A program made the translations under genes and the position numbers. A stretch of DNA of 14,396 bases from Porticoccaceae bacterium (GTDB lineage Bacteria; Pseudomonadota; Gammaproteobacteria; Pseudomonadales; Porticoccaceae), in the NCBI GenBank assembly GCA_023228865.1, contig JALOAH010000088.1, positions 1 to 14,396 of the forward strand, given 5' to 3'. Below, one piece after another: positions 7,695-14,325 of the stretch (position 1 is its first letter; every line of letters begins with the position of its first letter). The notes under the pieces were generated by a model. That model saw nothing but the letters and a program-made list of their open reading frames with translations, was not told the DNA's origin and did no database searches.

Positions 7695-8846
7695 ATGTCA
7701 TACCAAACAACGCCGGGAATTTACGGCACGGAACATGAAATATTCCGAGAAACATTTCGCCGCTTTCTTGTTGAAGAGGTCGAGCCGCATATTGAGGAGT
7801 GGACAGAAAATCACGGAATTCCCAAAGAGTTCTGGAAAAAGGCCGGTGCTGCCGGCATTCTCGGCGTGGATGTTCCCGAGGAATACGGCGGCCCCGGCGG
7901 CGACTTTTTGTTCCGTCTGGTGATTGCCGAGGAATTGGGTTATAGCCCCGCCAGCGCCACGGTGGGGCCTGCCATCATCGGCGACGTCGTGGGTGATCTC
8001 CTCCATCGCTGCGGCAGCAAAGAGCAGTGCCAGCGCTGGCTGCCCGGTATGGTAAAAGGCGAATACCGCGGGGCTTTCGCCCTCACCGAGCCGGATAGCG
8101 GCAGCGATGTGTCGTCCATCCGCGCAACAGCGGTGCGGGATGGCGACGAGTACATCATCAATGGCTCCAAGACCTATATTTCCAACTCCGCAGACGCTGA
8201 TTTCTTTATAGTGGGTTGCAAAACAGAGTCGGGCAACGGCGCCAAGAGTGTTTCGGTAATCATCGTAGAAAGCGATACTCCCGGCTGTCGCTGTGGTCGC
8301 AACCTCAAAAAGATGGGTTGCAATGCCTCCATGACCGGCGAGGTTTTCTTTGAAGATGTGCGTGTCCCGGTCTCCAACATTCTGGGCAAAGAGGGAGACG
8401 GTATGAGGATCATGCTGGGTGGCGTGAATATGGATCGCTTGATCTTTCCCGTTCTCGGCCACGCTGCGGGAACTCGCGTCTTTGAAGAAACCGTGGAGTT
8501 TGTAAAAAACCGCAAGGCTTTTGGCCAGACTATTTTCGATTTTCAGAACACCCAGTTCAAGCTGGCAGATATCAAGACAGAGCTTGCCGTAGGGCGCGCC
8601 TTCATCGACACCGTAATCCGCAACTACAAGGAAAATGGCAAGCTGGATTCGCAGCTCTGTGCCATGGCAAAACTCTGGGTTTGCGAGATGGAAGGTCGGG
8701 TGATAGACCAGTGCCTGCAGCTGCATGGCGGCGCCGGTTATATGGACGAATACAACGTATCCAGGTTCTATACTGCGGCACGTCTGCATCGTATCTTTGC
8801 GGGTACCTCAGAGATCATGCGCTTGCTGATCGCACGCACCATATGA
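7695..8846 (+). CDS. Acyl-CoA dehydrogenase, IVD/LCAD-like, atypical base
   Basis: The 383-residue flavoprotein has the normal family length. The flavin/substrate signature AFALTEPDSGSD is at 127-138, the middle beta-domain ends near 230, and the C-terminal helical signature QLHGGAGYMDEY is at 342-353. These FAD enzymes introduce a C2-C3 double bond into acyl-CoAs and pass electrons to ETF. The residue matching MCAD Glu376 is Ala369 (IFAGTSEIM), as in isovaleryl-CoA and long-chain dehydrogenases, whose base sits instead in helix G. At that place the sequence reads NMDRLIF (residues 245-251), so Asp247 replaces the usual Glu. The helix after it, FEETVEFVKNRKAFGQ, also resembles the long-chain type. 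The start ATG has GGAG 9 bases upstream. The gene follows receptor 2 and converges on the crotonase gene. The substrate is unknown, perhaps branched or bulky. Confidence 0.93.
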   Translation: MSYQTTPGIYGTEHEIFRETFRRFLVEEVEPHIEEWTENHGIPKEFWKKAGAAGILGVDVPEEYGGPGGDFLFRLVIAEELGYSPASATVGPAIIGDVVGDLLHRCGSKEQCQRWLPGMVKGEYRGAFALTEPDSGSDVSSIRATAVRDGDEYIINGSKTYISNSADADFFIVGCKTESGNGAKSVSVIIVESDTPGCRCGRNLKKMGCNASMTGEVFFEDVRVPVSNILGKEGDGMRIMLGGVNMDRLIFPVLGHAAGTRVFEETVEFVKNRKAFGQTIFDFQNTQFKLADIKTELAVGRAFIDTVIRNYKENGKLDSQLCAMAKLWVCEMEGRVIDQCLQLHGGAGYMDEYNVSRFYTAARLHRIFAGTSEIMRLLIARTI

Positions 8847-8905
8847 AATTGCATGTCACATTCTGACTGCCATTTTGATACGCAACGGAGAATACAAAAA
8901 AACCT

Positions 8906-8963
8906 GGCTTGCCAAGCTGCCGCGAAAATGGGATCCCAACTATTTTCAGCGTATCGGCAAGCC
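8906..8963. terminator. Long hairpin between convergent genes, probable bidirectional terminator
   Basis: The outer arms are GGCTTGCC (8906-8913) and GGCAAGCC (8956-8963). Inside them further segments pair in register: GCTG with CAGC, AAAAT with ATTTT, and GGG with CCC. On the minus strand the stem is followed after three bases by seven T (8902-8896), a good intrinsic terminator for the crotonase gene. On the plus strand a run of six T (8976-8981) starts 12 bases after the stem, a weaker terminator for the dehydrogenase. Confidence 0.6.
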
Positions 8964-9031
8964 CTGCTCTATCAGTTTTTTATCCTCCGGGAATACTTTT
9001 TATAGCAGCTTGTTATGGTAACCTGAATTGC

Positions 9032-9847
9032 TCATTTACCCTGATAATTAGGCTTGCGTTTTTCTGCGAAGGCTTTCATGCCTTCGAGAATATCCTTGGA
9101 AGCAAAAACGGGCTTGATCAACTCGGCTTCCAGTTTTTGTGCTTCCACAACACTGAGTGTTGCGGTACTGCGTACAACATTGAGCGCTGCCGCCAGTGCC
9201 ACAGGCCCGTTTTCTGCGACACGTACCGCCAGTGCCTGAGCTTCTTCAAGAACACGCTCTGCGGGCACTACGCGGTTGACAAGCCCAATAGCCTGGGCTT
9301 TTTCAGCACTAATGGGGTCAGCCGTCAAAAGCAGTTCCATGGCATGTGCAAAGGAAACCTGCCGTGGTAGTTGCACCATTCCGCCGCCAGCAGACACCGT
9401 GGCCCAGCGCGCGGCGGGGAGGCCGATCTGACTGCCAGCAGCAGCCACCCGCAGATGGGTGGTCAGCATCAGCTCTGCACCTCCGCCCAGGGCGTCGCCA
9501 TTGAGTGCGGCAATGACGGGTTTATCCATATCGACGCCATAGAGCACGGCCTTGTAGATCATGCGCGGATCGGCCAAGATCTGCTCATCCCAGCTATCTT
9601 GGGGTGGCCTGTGGCCTGTCACCAGGGGTTCGAGAGACTTGAGATCGGCGCCGGCACAAAACTGCTGGTTGCCGGCACCGGTCAGAACGGCGACTCTGAG
9701 CTCACGAGACTCGCGAAATATCTGCCATGCATCTGCCAGACGCACAATCATCTCGGCATTCAAAGCATTGCGCTTTTCAGGACGATTGATGGTGATCACC
9801 ATCACGCCGTTTTCCTGTGTGGTTTTTATGAGAGTAGGTGTTGTCAT
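9032..9847 (-). CDS. Enoyl-CoA hydratase/isomerase (crotonase) family protein
   Basis: The 271-residue product has the usual length for the crotonase fold. INRPEKRNALN is at 20-30. The first oxyanion-hole segment is FCAGADLK (63-70), and the second is NGDALGGGAELML (116-128). Of the two catalytic glutamates of rat enoyl-CoA hydratase, the one matching Glu144 is kept (Glu125). The one matching Glu164 is replaced by Ala145 (IGLPAARW where hydratases have Q-P-E). It may therefore not be a normal hydratase; an isomerase, hydrolase, C-C lyase or other crotonase reaction is possible. The start has AGGA 8 bases upstream. It is convergent with the dehydrogenase and divergent from the nitronate monooxygenase-like gene. 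Its placement points to a step in the same acyl-CoA pathway (inference). Confidence 0.92.
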   Translation of the reverse strand: MTTPTLIKTTQENGVMVITINRPEKRNALNAEMIVRLADAWQIFRESRELRVAVLTGAGNQQFCAGADLKSLEPLVTGHRPPQDSWDEQILADPRMIYKAVLYGVDMDKPVIAALNGDALGGGAELMLTTHLRVAAAGSQIGLPAARWATVSAGGGMVQLPRQVSFAHAMELLLTADPISAEKAQAIGLVNRVVPAERVLEEAQALAVRVAENGPVALAAALNVVRSTATLSVVEAQKLEAELIKPVFASKDILEGMKAFAEKRKPNYQGK

Positions 9848-10225
9848 GATGTTTTCCTGTAGGGCTTGGTGATTCTCAATAATTGAAAGTTAAATTATCT
9901 TCGTTGTGTGGAATGCGCAAGATGATTTTACATTAAAATAGATTTTGATCTGCAACGGATAGCCAATGCGGTCTGTTTTTATTCAGTCCCTCCGATATTG
10001 GCAGTTTTTGTATATCAAATGGCTTTTTTTGTGGTTCAAAAACAATCCTTTCCAATCATACAATTTTCCCGTTGAGATAATTTCTTGTCGAAGGTGTTGC
10101 TTTGAAATCAGATGCATGCCTCCGATGTTTTTGCGAGCTTCATTCCTGACATAAAGTGGAGCTACTCTTCACTTGTTCAAAGCCAGCTGATGCTAAAAAT
10201 TTCTAATCATTGGGAGTATTGATGT
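9848..10225. other. AT-rich divergent intergenic region
   Basis: This 378-bp gap separates the divergent crotonase and flavoprotein genes and should carry both promoters. On the minus strand TTGCAG (9950-9955) and TGTAAA (9927-9932) are 17 bp apart, a weak sigma-70-like match. TCAATAATTGA (9876-9886) is an 11-bp palindrome in the crotonase leader. An operator-like repeat lies at 10154-10174. A 62-codon frame at 9966-10154 has no ribosome-binding site or recognisable sequence and was not called. Confidence 0.5.
10154..10174. promoter_or_regulatory. Operator-like imperfect palindrome upstream of the flavoprotein gene
   Basis: AAGTGGAG and CTTCACTT are complementary at 7 of 8 positions around the 5-base spacer CTACT, 52 bp before the ATG at 10226. 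The size and place suit a TetR-type operator, and a tetR gene lies downstream. The link is inference. Confidence 0.3.
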
Positions 10226-11368
10226 ATGAATTCACATTTTTGCAAGATGGTCGGTGTCGACTTTCCTCTGGTCGCCTTTAGCCACTGTCGCGATGTTGTC
10301 GTTGCCGTGAGCAAGGCTGGCGGCTTTGGTGTCCTGGGCGCAGGCCTGTTCACGCCGGAGCAGTTGAAAATCGAGCTCGACTGGATCGATGCTCATATCG
10401 ATGGCAAACCTTATGGTGTCGATCTGGCGGTGCCGGAAAACATGGACATCAAGAGTGAAACCAATCATACGGTTCATTCTCTGATGTCCCGTATTCCAGA
10501 CAAGCACTACGCCTTTACCAATGACCTGCTCGACAGACACGGTGTTGGCCCCATCTCGGCAGACATTTATCGCAATGACGACGAAGTCGGCTTCATGTAT
10601 GACACGGCCGAGCGAGTAATGGACGTCGCCTTTGCGCATCCGATACGGCTGATTGTCAACGCACTCGGAAAACCGCCACCTTCCATGCTGGAGCGCGGTC
10701 GTGCCCACAGGGTGCCGGTAGGTGCATTGGTTGGTTCGAAAGGGCATGCCATTCGCCAGATCGAGGCAGGTGTTGATCTGTTGATTGCTCAGGGCACGGA
10801 AGCCGCGGCCCACTGCGGCGAGGTGACAACTCTGGTGCTGGTGCCCGAGGTGGTAGCGGCCGTCTCTGAATCTGGCCGCCATGTGCCGGTGCTGGCTGCG
10901 GGTGGCATTGTTACGGGTGCGCAAATGGCCGCGGCATTGGCCATGGGTGCCGAGGGCGCATGGACGGGCTCTGTCTGGTTGCCAACAATCGAGTCGGAGC
11001 TTTCCCAGCCCATGCGGGAAAAGTATATTGCGGCAAGCTCTCGCGACACCCTGAGATCCCGTTCATTTACGGGCAAAACGGCGCGCTTGCTCAAGACGGA
11101 GTGGACGGACGCCTGGGAAGGTTCGGAGTCCCCTGGAATCCTGTCACTACCCTACCAAAGCCTGCTTTCAGAAGCGGTTCAGGCGCAGGTGGAGAAATCC
11201 GTTGCTGGCGGAAACGATCAGGGACGACCGCTGTTGACCTATGCCTGTGGTCAAGGTGTAGGCATGCTCAATGAGATCAAGTCTGCGCGCACTGTCGTAC
11301 AGGAGTTCATGGAGGATTTTGCACGTTCTTTTGAACGCCTGTGCACCCTTGTAGAACACTCTGAGTGA
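10226..11368 (+). CDS. Nitronate monooxygenase-like FMN flavoprotein (2-nitropropane dioxygenase family)
   Basis: The 380-residue product is a TIM-barrel flavoprotein. The N-terminus (FPLVAFSHCRDVVVAVSKAG, then GFGVLGAG) is the usual first strand and loop. The catalytic-His segment is AQGTEAAAHCGEV (188-200) with His196. The FMN-phosphate loop is AAGGIVTGAQMAAALAMGAEG (224-244). Classical members have Gly-Gly before the His-containing turn; here it is Ala-Ala. Family members oxidise alkyl nitronates or act as NAD(P)H:flavin or quinone reductases, and a relative, IpdC, works on CoA-linked ring fragments in steroid breakdown. In this setting a role on an acyl-CoA or ring intermediate is more likely than nitronate detoxification (inference). 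The start is fixed by GGGAG 9 bases upstream; an overlapping ATG at 10222 is out of frame. It is followed by a hairpin and the TetR gene. Confidence 0.88.
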   Translation: MNSHFCKMVGVDFPLVAFSHCRDVVVAVSKAGGFGVLGAGLFTPEQLKIELDWIDAHIDGKPYGVDLAVPENMDIKSETNHTVHSLMSRIPDKHYAFTNDLLDRHGVGPISADIYRNDDEVGFMYDTAERVMDVAFAHPIRLIVNALGKPPPSMLERGRAHRVPVGALVGSKGHAIRQIEAGVDLLIAQGTEAAAHCGEVTTLVLVPEVVAAVSESGRHVPVLAAGGIVTGAQMAAALAMGAEGAWTGSVWLPTIESELSQPMREKYIAASSRDTLRSRSFTGKTARLLKTEWTDAWEGSESPGILSLPYQSLLSEAVQAQVEKSVAGGNDQGRPLLTYACGQGVGMLNEIKSARTVVQEFMEDFARSFERLCTLVEHSE

Positions 11369-11384
11369 TGGACTTTCATCGGCA

Positions 11385-11407
11385 GCCACCGGGTCTGTAC
11401 CGGTGGC
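11385..11407 (+). terminator. Hairpin after the flavoprotein gene
   Basis: A perfect 8-bp GC-rich stem (GCCACCGG with CCGGTGGC) closes a 7-base loop, 16 bases past the stop codon. ATTTCCCT follows, so the T tract is short. It is probably an intrinsic or partial terminator separating the gene from tetR. Confidence 0.5.
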
Positions 11408-11610
11408 ATTTCCCTCATCGAACATGGAGTTGTTGCAAACCCTGCATTCGGGTATGGGTCAACAGGCCCTGGCCAGCGACTACACAACACCGGGTCGCTC
11501 CATGCGGAGGGCTCCAGTCCGTTGCAGGCTCCTTCCATGCCGGAAAAGGCTGCTCATTGTCTCGAATTCCCTGTTAGGGCAGAATCCCGCCATGTTCAGA
11601 AGTGGATGTT

Positions 11611-12237
11611 ATGATGTTGCAAGAGAGAGAGGAAAGCACCAAAAGCCTTATTATTGATGTGGCCGAGGAACTGTTTGGAAGGCAGGGTATAGCCGGAACA
11701 TCATTGAGGCATATACTGCGCGAATCAGGACAGAAGAATATGTCCGCTATCACTTACCACTTTGGGACGAAGGATGACTTGGTGCGTTCCATCATTTTCG
11801 ACCGTTGGCAGGCTGTCGATGAATTGGTCGGGCGTGACCTGGGTTTAGCCAGTGGCAACCCTGAATCGGTGCCGTTCGAGCAGTTGGTCCGCATCGCGGT
11901 CAGGCCGGGCTTCGATCTCAAAAATGCCAATGGTGGTAGATCATATTGTTTGTTTGTCAGCGCTTTGCTGTCAGATGCCGATTACAAAAAATACTGGTTC
12001 GACCTGAATACATTAGGCCCGAATATGAAGGCCGTGTCGAAACTGATGCGTCAGGCGCTTGGGCTGAGCAATAGGAAATTCATATTCCGAACCGGGATTC
12101 TGATGCATTGCTTTTATAGCGCGGCAAGCGAGCATGACATGCTGAAGGCCAGAAAGCTGAATATATTTTCAGATGAAGAATTTTTTGACGAGATCACCTC
12201 TATGCTGGCGAGCGCCTGGGCCGCTGCAGACATATAG
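11611..12237 (+). CDS. TetR-family transcriptional regulator
   Basis: The 208-residue product (from the ATG at 11611) has the usual TetR size. The N-terminal DNA-binding domain runs from TKSLIIDVAEELFGRQGIAG through a helix-turn-helix (TSLRHILRESGQ) to ITYHFGTKDDLVRSII, the typical tyrosine-phenylalanine recognition turn. The C-terminal ligand domain (from about residue 70) is divergent, as usual. Members are dimers that release DNA on binding a small ligand, often an acyl-CoA or the substrate itself in catabolic clusters. The start is uncertain: GTG at 11602, ATG at 11611 or ATG at 11614 are possible, and only a poor ribosome-binding site is visible. The gene is more AT-rich than its neighbours and is the last gene of the block. 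Candidate targets are the 5161-5206 palindrome and the 10154-10174 repeat, neither proven. Confidence 0.9.
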   Translation: MMLQEREESTKSLIIDVAEELFGRQGIAGTSLRHILRESGQKNMSAITYHFGTKDDLVRSIIFDRWQAVDELVGRDLGLASGNPESVPFEQLVRIAVRPGFDLKNANGGRSYCLFVSALLSDADYKKYWFDLNTLGPNMKAVSKLMRQALGLSNRKFIFRTGILMHCFYSAASEHDMLKARKLNIFSDEEFFDEITSMLASAWAAADI

Positions 12238-12596
12238 GCATCAGGATCCATTTAATTGACGCTGAGCCCTATTGTGGTCTCATTTTCCGGGCCTGTGAGG
12301 CAGTGGGCCGAAATCATTCGAGATAACCGCAGCATCATCAACGCGGTTCCATGGATTCCATGAGCTGGAGTATCTTGACGGGACCTGCCAGGAGGCATCG
12401 GTGATTGGAAGCGCACCCATGGCCGAGGTGACGCCTCCCGGCAGGTTGTTGATCAGGCGCATCTGCATGATGTTCGATGCCTGGTTGCGCGCTGCGAATG
12501 AAGGACAGCGTTTTTCTCGCATCATTTGAGGGAGATTTCAGAACTCACAGATGGAGCACTGCTCAAGAGTCTGTAGGGGCAGTTCATGAACTGCCC
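12238..12596. other. Gene-free stretch at the right border of the block
   Basis: This 359-bp stretch has no intact gene. It contains a degenerate IS5-type transposase fragment (12292-12420) and ends in a 28-bp palindromic repeat. I see no promoter for the plus-strand side. It looks like a scarred junction between the catabolic block and the neighbouring locus. Confidence 0.5.
12292..12420 (+). pseudogene. Remnant of an IS5-family transposase N-terminal region
   Basis: In one plus-strand frame the translation reads AEIIRDNRSIINAVPWIP, stop, AGVS, stop, RDLPGGIGDWKRTH. This resembles the N-terminal region of IS5-type transposases (R-x-x-x-N-A-x-x-W ... AG-x-x-WRDLP-x-x-x-G-x-W-x-x-x). Both interruptions are TGA (12361-12363 and 12376-12378), and the second stands exactly where the family has the Trp of WRDLP, so TGG to TGA decay is likely. 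Homology fades after 12420. No terminal repeats are visible. Recognition is from memory of the motif, without a search. Confidence 0.5.
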
Positions 12597-12600
12597 CTAC
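12573..12600. repeat. 28-bp perfect palindromic repeat, copy 1
   Basis: GTAGGGGCAGTTCA (12573-12586) is followed by its exact reverse complement. It overlaps the last codon position and the TAG stop of the 481-residue gene, which the repeat itself supplies. A second copy lies at 14205-14232. Confidence 0.85.
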
Positions 12601-14042
12601 CGGCGCCGCTGCTTGATGGCTTCGGCCACGGCATCGGGCACGTTTTCCTGCCAGACGGGGTCGTCGACCTCGAGCAGACGCAGGGTTTCGGAGGGGGAGA
12701 TATGCAAGTGCTCCTCCCGGTAGTAATGGGCGGGCACCATGGCCTGGTTCGCCACCAGATGTCTGAGCAGGTGGCTGAGGTTTTCCGGCACTTGCACGTT
12801 GTCGAGATCGACCAGTTGACCATCGATGATTGCCGGATAGACGTACACGTGGGTGTTGTCGGAAAACAGTTTGCCCATGGCTTCGAGAATGCCGCCTTCT
12901 AGGCCTTCGTAATAGCGCAGGTCGAACAATTGCCCGAAGTCGAGCACGCTCAACACGATACCGATGGTGTTGCTGGTGTAGCGGCGAATCCAGGAGCGCA
13001 GCCGGAAGAAGCGCAGGTAGTCGGATACCAGCACGTTGTAGCCGAGGGCGGTGAGCAGGTCCACCCGGTCGAGAAAGCCGCGGTCCGCCTCGTCCTTGTC
13101 CGACGCCAGTTCCGCCATGGTGATCTCGGCGAGAGTGGTGATGTCGTCGCGGCTGATCGGTTCGTTTTCCACGAACTGGCGCAGGGCGCCTTCCATCATG
13201 TCGGCATGGACCTTGGTAGGCACGCGGAAGGAGCCACGCAGCACCAGGGTGTTCTTCTTGCGCAATACTTCTCCGGGCACCACCGGCTGGTTGTCGGCGT
13301 CGAACATCACGGCGCGGCAACACCAGCTGCGCACCAGGTGGAGGTTCATCAGGCGCTGATCTACTTCTTCGAAATAAGGGCCTGTAAAATTGATCAGGTC
13401 TATTTCGATACGCCCTTGTTCAAGGTTGTCGAGCAGCCCCTCGATCAGCTGCTTGGGCTTCATGGGAAAATAAAAGGCGCCGTAAATGAGGTTGACGCCG
13501 AGAATGCCGAGCGCCTCTGACTGCAGACGGTTGGTTTCGTCCATCATGCGCACGTGGAGCACGATCTCGCTGGGCGGCGCGCCGGGGTACATCTGCAGCT
13601 TGATGCCGACCCAGCCATGGCATTCGCTGCTCTGTTTGTAGCTCTTTGCCGTCACCGTCGCGGCATAACAGAAATAGGTGGTGTTGCGCGAGCGACGGTG
13701 GGCGAGCCTTTCCAGGAGGAGCTGAAATTCGTGATCCATCATTTGACACACCCGCTCGCGGCTCACGTAGCGTTCGGCCTTGCCGTAGATGGCGTCACTG
13801 ATCTGCATGTCGTAGGCGGACGAGGTTTTCGCGATGGTGCCCGCCGCCGCGCCCGCGCTGAAGAACTGGCGCGCCACTTCCTGGCCGGCACCGATTTCCA
13901 CGATGGTGCCGTAGCGCTGCTCGTCCAGATTGATGGTGAGCGCCTTCTGCTCGGTGGACAGCGGTTTGTGGTGCGATGGTTCCTTCATGCGAACGTCACT
14001 CGACAATGGTTGGGATCTTTGCGAACGTGTTGTGCGTGCCAT
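12597..14042 (-). CDS. Conserved protein of unknown function, 481 residues
   Basis: I do not recognise a defined function. The N-terminal 30 residues are polar and probably disordered. A glycine-rich segment follows (EIGAGQEVARQFFSAGAAAG, 49-68), then SAYDMQISDAIYG (75-87), GWVGIKLQ (143-150), LGVNLIYGAF (181-190), NFTGPYF (218-224) and LVLRGSFRVPTKVHADM (266-282). There is no signal peptide or membrane segment, so it is probably cytoplasmic. From memory, similar proteins occur in several phyla under names such as nicotinate-nucleotide adenylyltransferase or TonB-dependent receptor. Neither fits: there is no HxGH nucleotidyltransferase motif and no TonB box or barrel. AGAGGT lies 4 bases before the ATG. 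The stop TAG comes from the palindromic repeat at 12573-12600. The gene points away from the SRP RNA gene and is probably core genome rather than part of the catabolic block. Confidence 0.85.
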   Translation of the reverse strand: MARTTRSQRSQPLSSDVRMKEPSHHKPLSTEQKALTINLDEQRYGTIVEIGAGQEVARQFFSAGAAAGTIAKTSSAYDMQISDAIYGKAERYVSRERVCQMMDHEFQLLLERLAHRRSRNTTYFCYAATVTAKSYKQSSECHGWVGIKLQMYPGAPPSEIVLHVRMMDETNRLQSEALGILGVNLIYGAFYFPMKPKQLIEGLLDNLEQGRIEIDLINFTGPYFEEVDQRLMNLHLVRSWCCRAVMFDADNQPVVPGEVLRKKNTLVLRGSFRVPTKVHADMMEGALRQFVENEPISRDDITTLAEITMAELASDKDEADRGFLDRVDLLTALGYNVLVSDYLRFFRLRSWIRRYTSNTIGIVLSVLDFGQLFDLRYYEGLEGGILEAMGKLFSDNTHVYVYPAIIDGQLVDLDNVQVPENLSHLLRHLVANQAMVPAHYYREEHLHISPSETLRLLEVDDPVWQENVPDAVAEAIKQRRR

Positions 14043-14280
14043 TTTACCTCTTGTGGCTGGCTTTCACGATTTCTATACGAACAGCTTGGGCTATAAGCTG
14101 TAAGCTCCAAGTCAAACTCGGGTAGAACTCATTTTTTCAGTGCTTCTGCTTAAAACTTATGGCTTGCAGCTGGGGCCGTTGTCCGCGATTGCCCTGAGTT
14201 CGTGGTAGGGGCAATTCATGAATTGCCCCTACGCAGAGTGGCAGTATGGTATTCCCGCTCCAGGGGCAGGTGACAGCAGG
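14043..14280. repeat. Repeat-rich intergenic region, including imperfect inverted repeat 14096-14171
   Basis: AGCTGTAAGCTCCAAGT (14096-14112) can pair with ACTTATGGCTTGCAGCT (14155-14171) at 15 of 17 positions as plus-strand RNA, counting two G-U pairs. The 42-base loop holds a run of six T. This lies in the leader of the minus-strand 481-residue gene. The second 28-bp palindrome follows at 14205-14232. No coding sequence is evident. Confidence 0.55.
14205..14232. repeat. 28-bp perfect palindromic repeat, copy 2
   Basis: GTAGGGGCAATTCA (14205-14218) is followed by its exact reverse complement. It differs from copy 1 at only one base in each arm, and those two changes are complementary (A-T here, G-C in copy 1). 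The two copies bracket the 481-residue gene. Confidence 0.85.
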
Positions 14281-14309
14281 TTGCAACCCCGCGGCAAAGC
14301 CACCATAAT
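14281..14309 (+). promoter_or_regulatory. Sigma-70-type promoter for the SRP RNA
   Basis: TTGCAA (14281-14286) and CATAAT (14304-14309) are separated by 17 bp. The -10 matches five of six consensus bases and the -35 four of six. Transcription would start near 14316, about 10 bases before the predicted mature 5' end, consistent with the short leader that RNase P removes from E. coli 4.5S RNA. Confidence 0.6.
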
Positions 14310-14325
14310 TGCCGCCCTTGCAATG

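Noticed and set aside
7698..8789. Long minus-strand open frame (363 codons) opposite the acyl-CoA dehydrogenase
   Set aside because: It covers almost exactly the sense gene, has no ribosome-binding site and no recognisable motif.
9966..10154. 62-codon plus-strand frame in the divergent intergenic region
   Set aside because: No ribosome-binding site, AT-rich aromatic composition and no similarity I can recognise.
12573..12600. The 28-bp palindromes as intrinsic terminators
   Set aside because: No T tract follows on either strand, and copy 2 lies upstream of a gene start rather than after an end.
12538..13323. 261-codon minus-strand frame overlapping the 481-residue gene
   Set aside because: It is Arg/Pro-rich and a shifted-frame shadow. 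The 481-residue frame has a proper start, ribosome-binding site and ordered motifs.
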